Below are positions 11,314 to 22,665 of a stretch of 64,000 bases of DNA, one piece after another. Each line of letters opens with the position of its first letter. Position 1 is the first letter of the stretch. The DNA is taken from contig JAFFSR010000309.1 of assembly GCA_017163975.1 (NCBI GenBank), forward strand, positions 1,503,501 through 1,567,500, in the 5' to 3' direction. This stretch comes from Anastatus disparis (lineage: Eukaryota; Arthropoda; Insecta; Hymenoptera; Eupelmidae). The notes beneath the pieces were generated by a model. That model did no database searches and was not told the DNA's origin. It saw only the letters and a list, made by a program, of their open reading frames with translations. Both the position numbers and the translations under genes were made by a program.

Positions 11314-11960
11314 ATACTATACATTGATTTCTATTTTTCAATAACCTCATATATATAAATACATACATTTTATATATATATATATATATTTTTTTTTTCA
11401 TTCATACATACATGTTAGATAAAAAATTTATTTCAAACTTACATACTGTCATTTATTTTCTCATTTACAAACTTCGATAAACTCACTCATACCATTATTT
11501 ATTCTCTCTCATTTACAACTTTTCATAAACTTACACATACTGTGATTCATTCTCTCTCTCTCTCTCTTTATTTTCTTATTTTAATTTTTTAAAACATTCT
11601 TTCTTTTATTTTAAACACACATACACATCCTTTTATATTATTTTATATTTTTAATCATTTATTTATCCATCCATACACATTCCTACAATATCATTTTTTT
11701 CAATCATCCTTGCTTCATAAAATAACTTATTTATCAGAAATGTTTATTCTCTCTCTCTCTCATTTATTTTTGAACTTATATACTCACACACATGCATCAT
11801 CATTCACTTTCATTCATCTTTCCATACAATTTTTATCCATTTGTGAAATACGATTTAAAATACAAATATGAAATACAAATCATGAAAAATACGAAATACA
11901 ATCAATTATTTTTTAAAATTAGCAATGATTTTCTTTTAATTTTTCTTTCTTTCTAATCTA
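11314..11960. other. pyrimidine-rich 3' flank of locus A
   Basis: No ORF. Rich in tctctctc runs and cattcat / cacacat words on the + strand, i.e. GAGAGA-rich in the sense of the minus-strand gene. It ends in tttccatacaatttttat followed by aaatac words. The same order of words occurs 3' of locus B (27655-28010), showing that the two loci share more than the gene. A (TA)n run is at ~11372-11390. Confidence 0.5.
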
Positions 11961-11971
11961 ATATTGTTCAG

Positions 11972-12337
11972 TTACTCTAGTAAGCGATTATGCTGCTTAC
12001 TTTTGCATCTAGTATATCTAATTTTTTTCAGCCTTGACGATGACCAGTTTTTTACTAAAGATTCTGCAGCAGTAGAAGAAAGAGGATGAGCTAGCTCTAC
12101 TTCTCTTGCTTTCTCAATATGATGCTTGGCAGCGAGTTTTTTTATAATTTTTTCTTCCCTCTCCTTGGCTAGCTGCATTCTGTAGATCTGCTCAGCTCTC
12201 TAGAATAAATAAAGAAAAAAAAACATGATTTGATGTATGAAAACTTTAATAAATAAATTGAATATACAAATACTTACCGCCAATTTAAATGAATTTTCTA
12301 ATATTTGGAAAGAAGTTTTGTTTACTTAGATGTGCAT
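11972..12337 (-). pseudogene. locus A small two-exon gene, early stop
   Basis: Proposed exon 1 runs 12337-12278 and exon 2 12199-11972. The donor GTAAGT (12277-12272) is consensus and the acceptor is a T-rich tract ending tattctag (12200). Phase 0 is kept across the junction. Exon 1 begins ATG CAC ATC and then has TAA, so the copy is broken at codon 4 unless translation starts at an internal ATG at 12178 (68 residues). Exon 2 encodes a highly charged helix-like protein (KEREEKIIKKLAAKHHIEKA) with a basic C-terminus. No family recognised. A TATAAAAG box lies ~55 bp upstream of the ATG (minus strand, ~12394-12387). Locus B near 28.5 kb has the same promoter and gene architecture, although the proteins do not look alike. 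Confidence 0.5.
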
Positions 12338-12379
12338 CTTGACTATCGATGATTGACGACTAACGACTTAGGCGTCAAG

Positions 12380-12420
12380 TTTCCCTTTTATAAGATTAGA
12401 TAACCGAAGGTTCAAGAAGG
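12380..12420 (-). promoter_or_regulatory. composite TATA module M1, promoter of locus A gene
   Basis: On the minus strand: cttgaacctt, then ggttatctaatc, then ttataaaaggga, in direct succession. Downstream, gtcgttagtcgtca lies ~30 bp from the TATA box, where transcription would start; locus B has attagtcgtca at the equivalent place. M1 is paired head-to-head with M2, forming an imperfect palindrome. Confidence 0.6.
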
Positions 12421-12436
12421 ATTTTTCATAAAGTCT

Positions 12437-12485
12437 TTCTTGAATCTTCGAATATCTAACCATGTAAAAGGGAGGTTTGTTACTT
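12437..12485 (+). promoter_or_regulatory. composite TATA module M2
   Basis: + strand: cttgaatctt, gaatatctaacc, atgtaaaaggga, then ggtttgttact. It is the right arm of a palindrome whose left arm is M1. No gene is visible directly downstream; a long inverted repeat follows instead. Confidence 0.5.
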
Positions 12486-12696
12486 GAATTATTTTGAAAT
12501 TACTGAGAAAAGAAATTCAATCTTTCTTGCGTTTATGAGAATAATATTAAGCAATTACTTATTCTCATAAAATGTAATTTTTATAGAATTTATTTTTAAA
12601 CAACATACATTAAAGAACATTCAAGAAAATCATGTGATACAAATTTTATTTCTTATCATCAATTTTTTTTTTCGATTATTCTAGTGATTTCTTTTC

Positions 12697-12737
12697 ATGA
12701 ACCATTATCTGACATATAAAAGGAACGTTTGTTACTA
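12697..12737 (+). promoter_or_regulatory. composite TATA module M3
   Basis: + strand: accattatctgac, atataaaaggaac, gtttgttact. Same order as M2, with the upstream element degenerate. It sits near the centre of the inverted repeat. Confidence 0.45.
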
Positions 12738-12940
12738 GTAAAATCGAGAAAAAAAATTGATAGTAAGAAATAAAATTTGCATCGCATAAATTTCTTGATT
12801 GTTCTTTAATTTATTTTGTTTATAGAAATTCTAGAAAAATTCAATATTTCTTACATTTTATAAGAATAAGTTATTGCTTAATATTATTCTTATAAAATAC
12901 AATAAAGATTGAATTTTTTCTCAATTATTTCTAGATGATT

Positions 12941-12991
12941 TGAGCAACAAACCACCCTTTTACATGATTAGATAACCAAAGATGCAAGAAA
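12941..12991 (-). promoter_or_regulatory. composite TATA module M4
   Basis: Minus strand: cttgcatctt, ggttatctaatc, atgtaaaagggt, ggtttgttgct. Head-to-head with M5 to form a second palindrome like M1/M2. Confidence 0.5.
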
Positions 12992-13006
12992 GATTTTGTG
13001 AAAAAT

Positions 13007-13055
13007 TCTTCTTGAACCTTTGGTTATTTAATCATATAAAGGATGTTTATCGCTG
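13007..13055 (+). promoter_or_regulatory. composite TATA module M5
   Basis: + strand: cttgaacctt, ggttatttaatc, atataaaggatg, then tttatcgctgg. About 120 bases downstream the unit is cut by the foldback element at 13174, so any gene it drove is missing. Confidence 0.5.
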
Positions 13056-13173
13056 GAGTAACAGAGAAAATTCTATAGTAAACAAGAAAAATGCACTCTC
13101 TCTCTCTATCTCTTCTACGAAGACATATGCACACACACATCGTTTCTATGTTTTTCAGTAGCCCATATATATA

Positions 13174-14219
13174 CAGTGGGGTCCAATAAAAAAGAGCTAC
13201 CCTTGAGAAAAAAAGTACTAATTAAAAAATTTCGAATCTCAACAAATAAGGATCGTACAGAACTTCACGACCACTCATTTTAAACGCATTCGTAAGGACT
13301 TTTTAATGGTGTATTGGCAAATTAATTTTGAGTAATTTTTCGGGAAATATTACGACTTAAAAATAGAAAAAAAAAATTTTTCATTCGCCTGTGTTTAAAT
13401 TTAAATCATTTTTCGGAAAATGATGGTAGAAAAATTTTACACGGCTAGTTTTAAAGATATTTTGCTTAAATTAAAATTTATGTTTTAGTTTTTTTTCTAG
13501 GTTTAAAATTGACCGAGATTTAGCGATTTATGTTCAAAAAAGGGTCTTTTTTATTTTTCCGATATCTGCTTAATGAGAGGAGATCTAGAAAAATGCCAAA
13601 TAAAAAAAGTGTATTTTTGTGTGTTAAATAACCTTAAATTTTCTTGAAATTTTTCGTGCATTCAATTTTTTTGATATTGTTGCGGTACTTTTATAAGAGT
13701 ATGGTTTACATTTATATACGAATACCGCAGCAATATCAAAAAAATTAAAATGCTCAAAAAATTTAGAAAAAATTTAAGGTTATTCTACACACAAAAATGC
13801 ACTTTTTTTATTTGGCATTTTTCTATATCTCCTCTCATTAAGCAGATATCGGAAAAATAATAAAGACAATAATAAATCTCCGTCAATTTTGAACCTAGAA
13901 AAAAAACTAAAATATAAATTTCAAGTTAAGCAAAATACCTTTAAGACTAACAGTGTAAAATTTTTCTATCATCATTTTCCGAAAAATGGTTTGAATTAAA
14001 ACATAGGCGAATAAAAAATTTTTCTTTTCTATTTTGAAGTCGTAATATTTCCTAGACAAGTACTGAAAACTAAATTGCCAATACACCATTGAAAAATCCT
14101 TACAAATGCGTTTAAAATTAGTGGTCGTGAAGTTCTGCACGACCCTTATTTGTTCAGATACAAAATTTTTTAATTAGTACTTTTTTTCTCAAGGGTGGCT
14201 CTTTTTTTATTGGATCCCA

Positions 14220-14222
<3 letters not shown>
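13174..14222. mobile_element. 1.05-kb foldback element (Tc1/mariner-type MITE) in TA
   Basis: Begins cagtggggtccaataaaaa and ends ttattggatcccactg, and is flanked by TA on both sides. The two halves are inverted copies of each other almost to the centre (~13700), with arms of roughly 500 bp. No transposase. The TA target and CAGT-G ends suggest mobilisation by a Tc1/mariner-type transposase. A related copy is at 52790-53791 and, duplicated, at 59571-60576. The short ORF at 13907-14140 on the minus strand arises from the arm and is not a gene. Confidence 0.8.

Positions 14223-14262
<40 letters not shown>
14223..14262. repeat. (TA)n microsatellite
   Basis: Uninterrupted TA run starting at the right TA target of the foldback element. 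Confidence 0.95.
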
Positions 14263-14263
<1 letters not shown>

Positions 14264-14427
14264 GACGTTTCACGTCAACTCACCTAACAGAAAAATAGAA
14301 TTCGTCGAAAATCTGTGAAAATGTTCTATTTGATACCCAAAATATACAAAAAAAAATTTAGAGGTCCAGGTCAAAGGGATCAGAATTTAAACGTGATGGA
14401 ATTTTTCGAATTTTCCAAATTTTTAGC

Positions 14428-14820
14428 TTAACAGCAGGCCGGAGTAGAACCTGATACCGACCGAGTAACCATTGAGTTGTTTGTTATTTACTCAAGTATT
14501 AATCGGTGTATCTTTAAAATAAAGGTTGATCGCAATAGATATTATTATTATGAATATCTATGCACAAGAAAAAAAAAATCTACCGATTTGTTTTTGAGAA
14601 AAGTAAGGAACGCCGAAGTAAAAGATTATGTTTATAATATTTTCGCGTTCCTTACTTTTCTCAAAAACAAAGCGATAGATTTTTTTTTTCTTGTGCATAA
14701 ATATTTGTAATAATAATATCTATTGCGCTTAACCTTCAATTTGCAGATACACCGATTAATAATTGAGTAAATAACAAAAATGCCAATTAGACAAGGACAG
14801 CGAATCCGGCCTGCTCTTAA
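14428..14820. mobile_element. TTAA-flanked 0.39-kb foldback MITE
   Basis: TTAA lies at 14428-14431 and 14817-14820. Termini cagcaggccgga and tccggcctgctc are inverted repeats. Nearly the whole element folds back on itself: the arms around 14480-14615 and 14640-14790 share long stretches such as the aagaaaaaaaaa and ttgagaaaagtaagga segments. The terminus ttaagagcaggccgg...cgctgtccttgtctaatt matches the ends of the 8.1-kb element at 29193-37324, so both belong to one TTAA-targeting (piggyBac-like) family. The ORF inside (14477-14710) follows the foldback and is not a gene. Confidence 0.75.
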
Positions 14821-15290
14821 TAAATATTTTAATGAATTTTTTCCTCAAAAACTATCAATTTTTCGTTAAAACTTAATAGAATACTTATTCTTGGAAATTA
14901 GATGTAGAATTCACCTGAATTTTTGCAAATTATAATATACTGATTTTTATGCTTACTTGATCGATTTAAACATACTATTTAGTATATCTAAAAATCGAGC
15001 AGGTTAAATTGGCTTCTTAAAGTCTAATTTTTTTGTTTTTTTATGAGGAAAAAATATACGAAGCCTTCTCAAAGTTACTTAATTGTGCAAAAAAGTCTGA
15101 ATAAATCATTATTTTGGATCAATGATGAGATTCGTGATTTTTTTTCTGAAAAAGTATTGATTTTTGGGACAAATGTATGAAAATGTTTTTTATTGCTTTA
15201 TCAACCGTAGCTGCTTATTATTTTGATACTATCAAGTGCGCTGATTAAATCTATATTTTCTTGCTGCTTGCTTTTCTTCTGTTGTGTGAT
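14821..15290. other. AT-rich noncoding DNA
   Basis: No feature recognised apart from a possible LINE 5' region at its right end. Confidence 0.4.
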
Positions 15291-15295
15291 GAGGT

Positions 15296-16500
15296 TTGTA
15301 CTTGTTCTTTTGTTGCCACGACATGTGTGTGTGTGTGTGTGATGGTTGTATATGTAGTGCATCTGAGATAAACCGCTCTGACCTTTCTCTGCAGTGTGTA
15401 AACTGCAGTACTTTATATCATTATTCTTGTTGCAAACCAGAGTGGTTCTTAGACGAACGTAGAGCTTCATGCTGCTCCCGTTCTACACGTGCATATAAAC
15501 CACGTGAATCTCGTCACGAAAACTCTTCTGCTGAAACTGAGCAAGTGTGCGTACGTGAGCCTGCTACTGCGGTGCTTCAGAGTGGTAGTAAGAGGGGTGT
15601 GGTTTTCTCAAACACTCTGCTTGAGCCTTTACTTCGTAGGCGCTGCCCTAGTACGAAGGATAGCTCCTCCCATTCCAACCTTTCTTCACAGCTGGGCGGG
15701 GCGTCTACGCCTACTCTATTAGAGTCGTCGCATACATTCGCTGACACTCAGTCTCAATATGGTATACAGGGTGATTCTGAACCACTGGCTAGGCCTCTTT
15801 TTTCTAAACTCGCTGATCTGGCAACTAGCACCGCAATGCCGCCTAAGCAAATTCAAACTACTAAACAGGATCAGGTTCCTCCTCTATGGTTTCTCGAATT
15901 CAGTACCAGTGTCTTGGATACTCTTGGAGAGATATCCTCTGATATAAAGAGTATTGCTCCTAGGATAGATAACCTAGTAACTTTTTTGAAAGAAACTAGA
16001 GTTGAATGTGCTGCAAACTCAAGGGCGTATTGCTCGTACTGAGGCCGTAATTTCGTGTTCTTTTAAGGACCCCTGTGAACTTCTTGTCACAGGGTTACCA
16101 TCTGAGATTGACCCCCTCAACATTCACTCTGTTATGAAAGTCCTGGTTTCAATGAGTCTAAACTTCGATAGGTCGCACTTCCTCAGTACACGTAAATGGT
16201 CTCCTAAGACTCCCAGGACTCAGCTTGTTAATGGAAATGAAATGGAGGTTGACCATAGAAACTTCGTTGTGATCCAATGTTCTTCCGGTTATATTCGTGA
16301 CCGTGTTGCTAGGACGTCAGCTAGGCTTAAAGAGTTCCCTTGTCAACGCATTTTTAGATGTGATGGTCCTTCTAAAATTTTTGTAAGAGCTTTATGGCCT
16401 AGATAAGTAGACTCTCTGTTGGCTGAAGCGAAGACTGCCTGAAGGGAGTTAAATTATGAGTGGCCTTTTGTTACTGATTTAAAGGTCTACATGAGAGTTA
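15296..16500 (+). pseudogene. LINE 1: ORF1 with PHD finger, frameshifted
   Basis: The frame 15296-16042 starts with a Cys/His cluster (CSASE...LQCVNCSTLYHYSCCKP) that fits a PHD-type zinc finger, as in ORF1 of CR1/Jockey-group LINEs. A Ser/Thr-rich linker and a short amphipathic segment follow. A shift near 16000 leads into 16002-16406 (ELLVTGLPSEIDPLN, RNFVVIQCSSGYIRDRV) and then, after a stop, AEAKTA and EWPFVTDLKVYMR. That is the RNA-binding and FP-like C-terminal part. ORF1 would bind LINE RNA. Broken by at least two stops or shifts. Confidence 0.7.
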
Positions 16501-16699
16501 CAAAGACTCAATGCCTGTTTTGATTGCATCTGAGTCTGACTTGGCCTCATTAGTGCCAAACGAAAAAAAGAATGATTGAGTTTTTAAAGACTCGCAGACT
16601 GTGTCGTCCAATGTTTTGTCTTCTAGAACTTTAAGTTTGGATGTAAGAAATAATTCCTTGAAAATTCTATCTTTATTGCTCATGCCAATGTAAATCGGA

Positions 16700-17640
16700 T
16701 TAAAACTCACTTTAATGAAGTTGAATGAAAGTGTAAATCAGAAAATTATAATATCTTTGCAATTACTGAGAATTTCCTGATCTGGACTCCAGTGCGGTCA
16801 TTAATATCGATGGTTATGAGTTTTTTCGTAATGATAGAAAAGGTAGAATAGGTGGCGGTGTTGGTGCTTATATTCGTAGTTGTTTCAGTACTCGGATTCT
16901 GCACCACTCTGACTCATCATTTGATAACACTCCAGAATTTCTTCTGCTAGGTGTTAATGATGGTGTAAATTCTTTATTATTTTGCATTGTTTACATTAGG
17001 CCTAAGAGGCCTTTTTTAATGCCCTTAAAAATTATGCTTATTATTATAAAAATGTCATAATTACTGGCGATTTTAACGTTAATCTTTTAAAATCTTCTTA
17101 CTTGTCTGATACCCTTAGATCTTATTTTGATTCTCTCTCTCTATTTAAAGTTCCTTCAGATGCTACTCATCATGCTATTACATCGGATCATGAATCTCAT
17201 ACTTAACTAGACTTATTTGTCATAAACGATAGTTCTTCATTATTGTCATATGATAAGTCTGCTGCTCCTTTCATAGCTGGTCATGATCTAATTAATTTTG
17301 AACTGAAATTCTCTAGGCCTGAAAGTATTACAAAATCTTTTGTTACAAGGAACTTCGCAAACTGTATCATTGACACATTGAATGCTGTTGTGGGTTCTAG
17401 TCTTTCTTCTTGTCCTCCTGCGAGTTTTTTTATTTGTGTTCTTCTTCTTCAAACTTGTTGTCTAATTTTGTATGTTTTCCTAATCCTAGTTCAGCTGATA
17501 TTTTGCAGTTACCTCAGACTTTGAGTGCTCATTCTATTAATGCCAAGATTGATATGTTCTTCGCTAACATAGTTGAGGCTTTTGATAAATTTATGCCTGA
17601 AAAGATAATAAAGATCACTAGTAAACGGAAACCTTGGTTC
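16700..17640 (+). pseudogene. LINE 1: endonuclease remnant
   Basis: Pieces of an AP-type endonuclease are visible: NIDGYEFFRNDRKGRIGGGV and IVYIRPKRP. Then follow ITGDFNVNLLKSS (catalytic Asp/Asn region, ~17060) and GHDLINFELKF (catalytic His region, ~17278). Stops and frame changes occur throughout. The enzyme would nick target DNA to prime reverse transcription. Confidence 0.65.
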
Positions 17641-19654
17641 AATCATGATGTAAGGTTACTTATGAAAAATCGAGACAATTGTTAAAAACTGGCAATGAGA
17701 ACTGGGTCAGTTGATGTTCATACTCGTTTTAAGACACTTAGGAATAAGGTTTCAAATTCTCTGAGGAAGTTAAAAAATGAATATATCGTTGGTAAACTTT
17801 CCTCGGCTTCTACAGTTAAAAGTAAATGGTCTGAATTACGTAAACTAGGCCTGGCTAGTAGTACTTTGCCGTCACTCCTCAAGTATTTCGCTTCATCGGT
17901 GCTTTAAAATCACTATACCTCTGTCTCTTCTCAGAGCCCAGTATTGACTAATGCAGATGTTGATCAGGTTCTTGCCATAACTCTTAGAATAGATCTACCA
18001 GTGTTCAACTTTGTCTGAGTTAACTCTCCTTATCTAGAGAACTTACTTCGTTTATCTAACTCTAAGGCGGTTGGCTAAACATATCAGCTGATATGCTTAA
18101 GGTGATTGGTGGCACTGTGTCTTCAAATTTAATGTCTATCGTTAACGACTCTTTAGCTCTTGGCCATTTTCGTGAGATCTGGAAAAAGGCATTTCTTTTG
18201 CCACTGGTAAAACAAGCTAAAGTAGAAGACCCCTCTCAAACTCGTCCTATAGCCAAGCTATGTGAAGTCTCCAAGGTTCTTAAGAAGGTTGTGCACACGC
18301 AGTTATCAGATCATTTTGAGGTCAACTCTCTGCTTAATTGTTACCAGGCTGGTTTTAGAAAGGGTCATAGTACTCAGACTGCTCAACTGCATTTGATGAT
18401 TGCAGGTCTGCTATTGATCGAAGAATGATCACTCTATTACTTCTGTTATTTTTCTAAGGCCTTTGACAGGGTTCATCATAATAAACTGCTTATCAAACTT
18501 CGCTGGATGAACTGCTCTGATTTTGTCATTAGATGGTTTGCGTCTTACTTGAGAGGTTGTGCCTATTCTGTTATAGATGAAAATAATCGACCATCTGTCC
18601 GGTCTTAGGTGAATGCTGGTGTTTCTGAGGGTAGTGTGCTTGGCCCACTGCTGTTTTTAATTTATATAAACGATGTCTCACTTGCTTTAACATCTACAAA
18701 ACACATTCTATTTGCTGATGATCCACAGATCTACAAATTCTTTTTGCCATCAAATCTGGAAAATGAGATTAATCTCATCAACCATAATGTTGCGTCTGTG
18801 ATTAAGTGGGTAGAGGAAAATAAACTTTTTTTCAATGCAGATAAGACTAAAGCCATCTTCATTGGTAGTGAGGAATATACTGCACGCTTGAATGACACTA
18901 CCTCAATTCTACCTATTTCTCTTGGAAATGCCATCATACCTTATTCTTCTGTTGTAAAAATCTTGGTTTATTGATTTCTTCCACACTGGACTAGACCAAG
19001 CATGTTTCTTTTACTGCACGTAAAATTTATGCTATCCTAAAATCTCTTTAGTTCTATAAACATGCTCTGGCCTTGAATACGAGGAAGCAATTAGTGGAGT
19101 CTCTAATTTTTCCGCTTCTCGATTATGCAGCTGTTGCTTATGATGATCGACCTCCAACTCAACATCTACGCCTTCATAGAACTTTCAATGCCTGTATTCG
19201 ATTTGTTCATGGTCATATTGGCTGGCGTAGTAGGGTTACACCTTATAGATTGGATTATCGTTGGTTGTCTGTGCAAAATAGGCGATTATATCTTAAGGTG
19301 TCTCTTGCTTACAACGTTATATCGCATAATTTGCCGTCATATTTAGCATCAAGGTTTATAAGGCAGCAAGTTGATGTATCAGTGTGTTTATCATTGAGAT
19401 TGCCCCTAGATTGTTTACCTGTTCTAATGTGCGTACTGCTGCACTTCAACACTCTTTTGCCTTTTCGGCAGCTAAATATTTCAACAAGGAGTTATCCTCG
19501 CTGGATTCTTTTTCTCCTGAGGCTTTTCTCTCTTTCGAACGTTCCTTGTATGATAGTCTATTATCGAGTGAATGTGAGTTGTGGCAGCTTGACATTGGTG
19601 CCGACTGAGTATCACTGCAGTCGAAATTATTTGATATTTTTTGAAATTCAATGA
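17640..19654 (+). pseudogene. LINE 1: reverse transcriptase, decayed
   Basis: RT begins with SLRKLKNEYIVGKLSS and SKWSELRKLGL near 17760-17850. Fingers are at 18093-18428 (SQTRPIAKLCEVSKVLKKVV, FRKGHSTQTAQLHL). The motif with the first Asp is degenerate (FSKAFDRVHHNK near 18450). The catalytic box LFADDPQIY is at ~18710, after EGSVLGPLLFLIYINDV. Thumb sequence is at 19073-19350. No RNase H. At least four frame disruptions. Family: CR1/Jockey group. Confidence 0.8.
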
Positions 19655-19659
19655 TTTAA

Positions 19660-20130
19660 TTTGAAGATTATTTTGCTATTAATTATAAATAAATTAAATT
19701 TAAATTTGAATTTTAGTAGCAGCAGCTATACTCACTAATTTTATTGTTAAATGTTATTATTGCTTTTAGCTTAAATGTTGATTATTGCTATGTATTCTAT
19801 CTGAAATTTTACTTATTCGTAAGCGGCGCTAAGCTTTATTTAAAATTTGTATTAATATGTTTTTCTTATTTTATATTGCAATAATTAATGTTAAAACTTA
19901 TATGGCGCATTATTTTGTTTATGGCTATTCTAATTATTTTTATTATGTTATATTATCTGATGCATTGTTGTTATGTTTAGTATTAGATGAAAATTTATAT
20001 TTTTATTCTCAATTTGACTATACATATATTACTATAAAATGTATTTCAACGTTGTAATTGATTCTTTAGTGCCAGACAGCGTTTCACCATAAGGCCAAAT
20101 AAACTAAGACTAAGTCTTAGTCTAAGTCTT
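19660..20130. other. LINE 1 3' UTR with short repeat tail
   Basis: AT-rich noncoding DNA ending near 20101-20130 in repeats of aagact/agtctt, consistent with the short tandem tail of a CR1-type LINE. Confidence 0.45.
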
Positions 20131-20920
20131 TCAAACATTTCATGCTCTCACTTATTTTTCTCTCATTAATTTTCACTACCTGCGTAAGCAGCGACACACT
20201 CGCTTTTTTCTGCTCTTGCTTTTTTTTCTTTTGATAACTTTTTATCGTTCTGCTGAGTGAAAATTTTTTTTCAGAAAGTTGACCCCTGGGAGTCCTGAAG
20301 CCTTGGCTATATTTTTCTTGCAAGTTGCAACTGCATTTCTTGGACTCTAGGCGATTTTCTGATTCTGAAGCATATATAGTCACAGTTCTATTTGTTATCT
20401 GCTGCTGTTGCTGTTCTATCTTTTTATTGGGATTTGCTGCTCGGCTTGGTGCTCTGTGGAGTGTGGTTAGTGTCTCTGTGTGGTCATAGTATTGCAATTG
20501 CATCAAATGCGATTGTTTTTGTTTGTTGCATCCTAACCTTAAATTTACTTGGTGCTGGCTTGCTTCATACAATACATGCACAATTTTGATACTAGTGGCT
20601 CCACCTCTTCGTCACCTTGCTACTCAATTTGAAACTTAATTGGTAAATTACTGTGTAGTCTCATATTGAAGGTGCTTTTCCACTTATTATTACAAGTTAT
20701 TAACTGCGTGAAAATTAGATCTGTATTATTATGCTGTTTCTCCACTTACTGGAAATTAATCATTCACTAAGTTACTGACTAACCAACAACTTCATAGCAT
20801 ATATGTTATGCTGCTACTTCACTTGCATATTTAATACTAAATCACTGTTGTTTCTTTGAGCGCTACAATTTGTTTTATTAGATTTCTTGGATTTTAATAA
20901 TTCATTCTTATTTATTTAAA
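20131..20920. other. probable LINE 2 5' region, no gene assigned
   Basis: The open frame on the minus strand (20117-20581) is Gln/Lys-rich and lies opposite the expected direction; I do not regard it as a gene. Nothing else recognised. Confidence 0.35.
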
Positions 20921-21880
20921 TGCATATGCAGCAATTTAATGATATTTTTATTACAATACTTGAGAAGATAAGTAAGCTGGATAAATTGGACTCAATGGAA
21001 TCCTCTGTTTCCAATGTGAGCAGTTTACTTACTGTGCTATCTCATGAATTTTCCGTTTTTGAATCGTAAGTTAGTGGGCTTTCTTCTGCATTTAATAAGC
21101 GGATTATTGCGAATGAAGCCAGACTTGACCAGGTCGCGAATTGAGGAAGCTGAAGGCGGGATTTGAGAGCGTGCTTGTTACTACTACCAATACAATAATA
21201 TCTGGAACAGACTCTGCTATTAATATGGATCACCTTAGATCTCTATCACAGCGATGTGATGTTTTGAAACCACAGCAGCTTCGTACTGCAAGGGCTTCTG
21301 ATTTGGTACTGGGTGTTTTTGTGTCATCAAAATTATCTAATCTTAAGGTAGGTGTATCTGCTATCTTTGCTACTTTAAACGCTAGTTTCTCAATTAAGGA
21401 CATAGCTTCTGTGCAGCAACTAAGACGTTCCGTTCCTGACTCATTCACCTTAACTTCTACTGCTGCTGTTATTCCTGCGGTTACATCATCTAAAGTGATG
21501 TTCCTATCTACATGATAGCGTGATCGCCGCTTCTCGACTGTGCCACCGCTTGTAACGATGTAAAGTCCTGCACTTGCACGAGGGATCATAGCTGCTAAGA
21601 TCAAGGCAAGGAGACTTCATACTTCTCAGGTTGATGAAAATCTTCTTTCTGGAGCTAAATGCGTTACAACCCTTTCGTCTTCGTTAATTAACATCAACGA
21701 ATTTCTTTCTCTCTCACTGCACCAGCTGAAGTTGAAAGTACTTACAAAAGTGAAGGATAAAAAACTAAATTTTCTTTCATTCGAGAAGAATATAAGAATT
21801 TTTGTGAGAAGGGAGAATGAGGTTGCTTCTACACAAGTTGCTTCTGTCTAGGATCTAGATGCTTTTTTAGCCAAGGTGAT
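20921..21880 (+). pseudogene. LINE 2: ORF1 remnant
   Basis: Coiled-coil-like segment EKISKLDKLDSMESSVSNV at ~20960, then a stop. Frame 21141-21515 contains FVSSKLSNLKVGVSAIFATL and DIASVQQLRRSV, characteristic of the RNA-binding domain of CR1/Jockey ORF1 proteins. The remainder to ~21880 is frame-broken. No zinc finger seen. Confidence 0.55.
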
Positions 21881-21985
21881 GCTGGTAAGCGTCAGTTCAG
21901 CACCGAAGCTTCTAGTACTAGGGAAAGTTCACTCTCTCTTCCACTGCTCTCTAATACATCACTCTGTACAGATAACCCTGCTTCA

Positions 21986-22665
21986 TCACTCATTAATTAT
22001 CATTTCACTGCAAGGGATGGTCTCAGAGTTTGTCATTTCAATGCTTACTCTATTAGAACACACATTGAGATGATAAGACTCTTTCTGGCTTCTCGCCCTT
22101 ACTTCCATGTTATAGCTGTAACTGAGACCAAGCTGGGCGAGATTGTTGGTGACTCTCTGATAGCGCTTGATGACTACGTGCTTCACAGGCAGGATCGTAA
22201 CACAAGAGGTAGTGGTGTTGCTTATTATTTTCACAACTCTATTACTTCGCGGCGCCTTTGTTCTTCTGCTGGTAAATGTAGTGGTGAAGCTGGTTTTTCC
22301 GAATATCACATACAGGCCGCCACATGCTCTCTTTTTAGCCAACACAGATTTCATACCTGACTTAATATCATATATGCAGAATTATAACTCGAAGATCATC
22401 CTTGGTGATTTTAACACTAACTTGTGCGTCGATTCTAATGACTTTACGTTTCTTAAAGGTCTGATTACTGAGAATGCACTTTTCTTGGTTCCTTATGGCA
22501 CAACTGATCATACTTATTCATCCGACACCTAGCTTGATTTGTACCTTCTCGGTGCCAACGACATTGTACTCGACTTCTGGAAGACTGATGTACCATTCAC
22601 TGACGGACACGATTTCATGGCTGTGATTGCTAAGACCTCTTTCTCTAAACCTATTTTAGGTAGGC
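21986..22665 (+). pseudogene. LINE 2: endonuclease remnant
   Basis: Reads VCHFNAYSIRTHIEMIR (start of AP endonuclease), then VTETKLGEIVGDS with the catalytic Glu, and HRQDRNTRGSGVAYYF. After a frame change IILGDFNTNLCVDSND carries catalytic Asp/Asn, and a stop separates LDLYLLGAND and DGHDFMAVI with the catalytic His. The frame is cut at ~22665 by a minisatellite. Confidence 0.75.

Larger units (their letters stand above)
12437..12991. repeat. inverted repeat between promoter modules
   Basis: The segment after M2 (12464-12590) is repeated in reverse complement before M4 (12850-12965). Shared stretches include agaataatattaagcaa and ttcaatctttcttg/ttattg. Arms are ~120-250 bp. The middle holds a third module, M3. 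The arms are AT-rich and noncoding. Confidence 0.7.

Noticed and set aside
12380..13055. Densovirus- or baculovirus-type terminal or hr repeats
   Set aside because: The palindromes carry promoter modules, but no replication or capsid gene is near and the hr core motif is absent; kept only as an open question in the findings.
20117..20581. 154-residue Gln/Lys-rich minus-strand ORF
   Set aside because: Low-complexity, opposite to the LINE in which it appears to lie, with no motif or splice context; treated as a chance frame.
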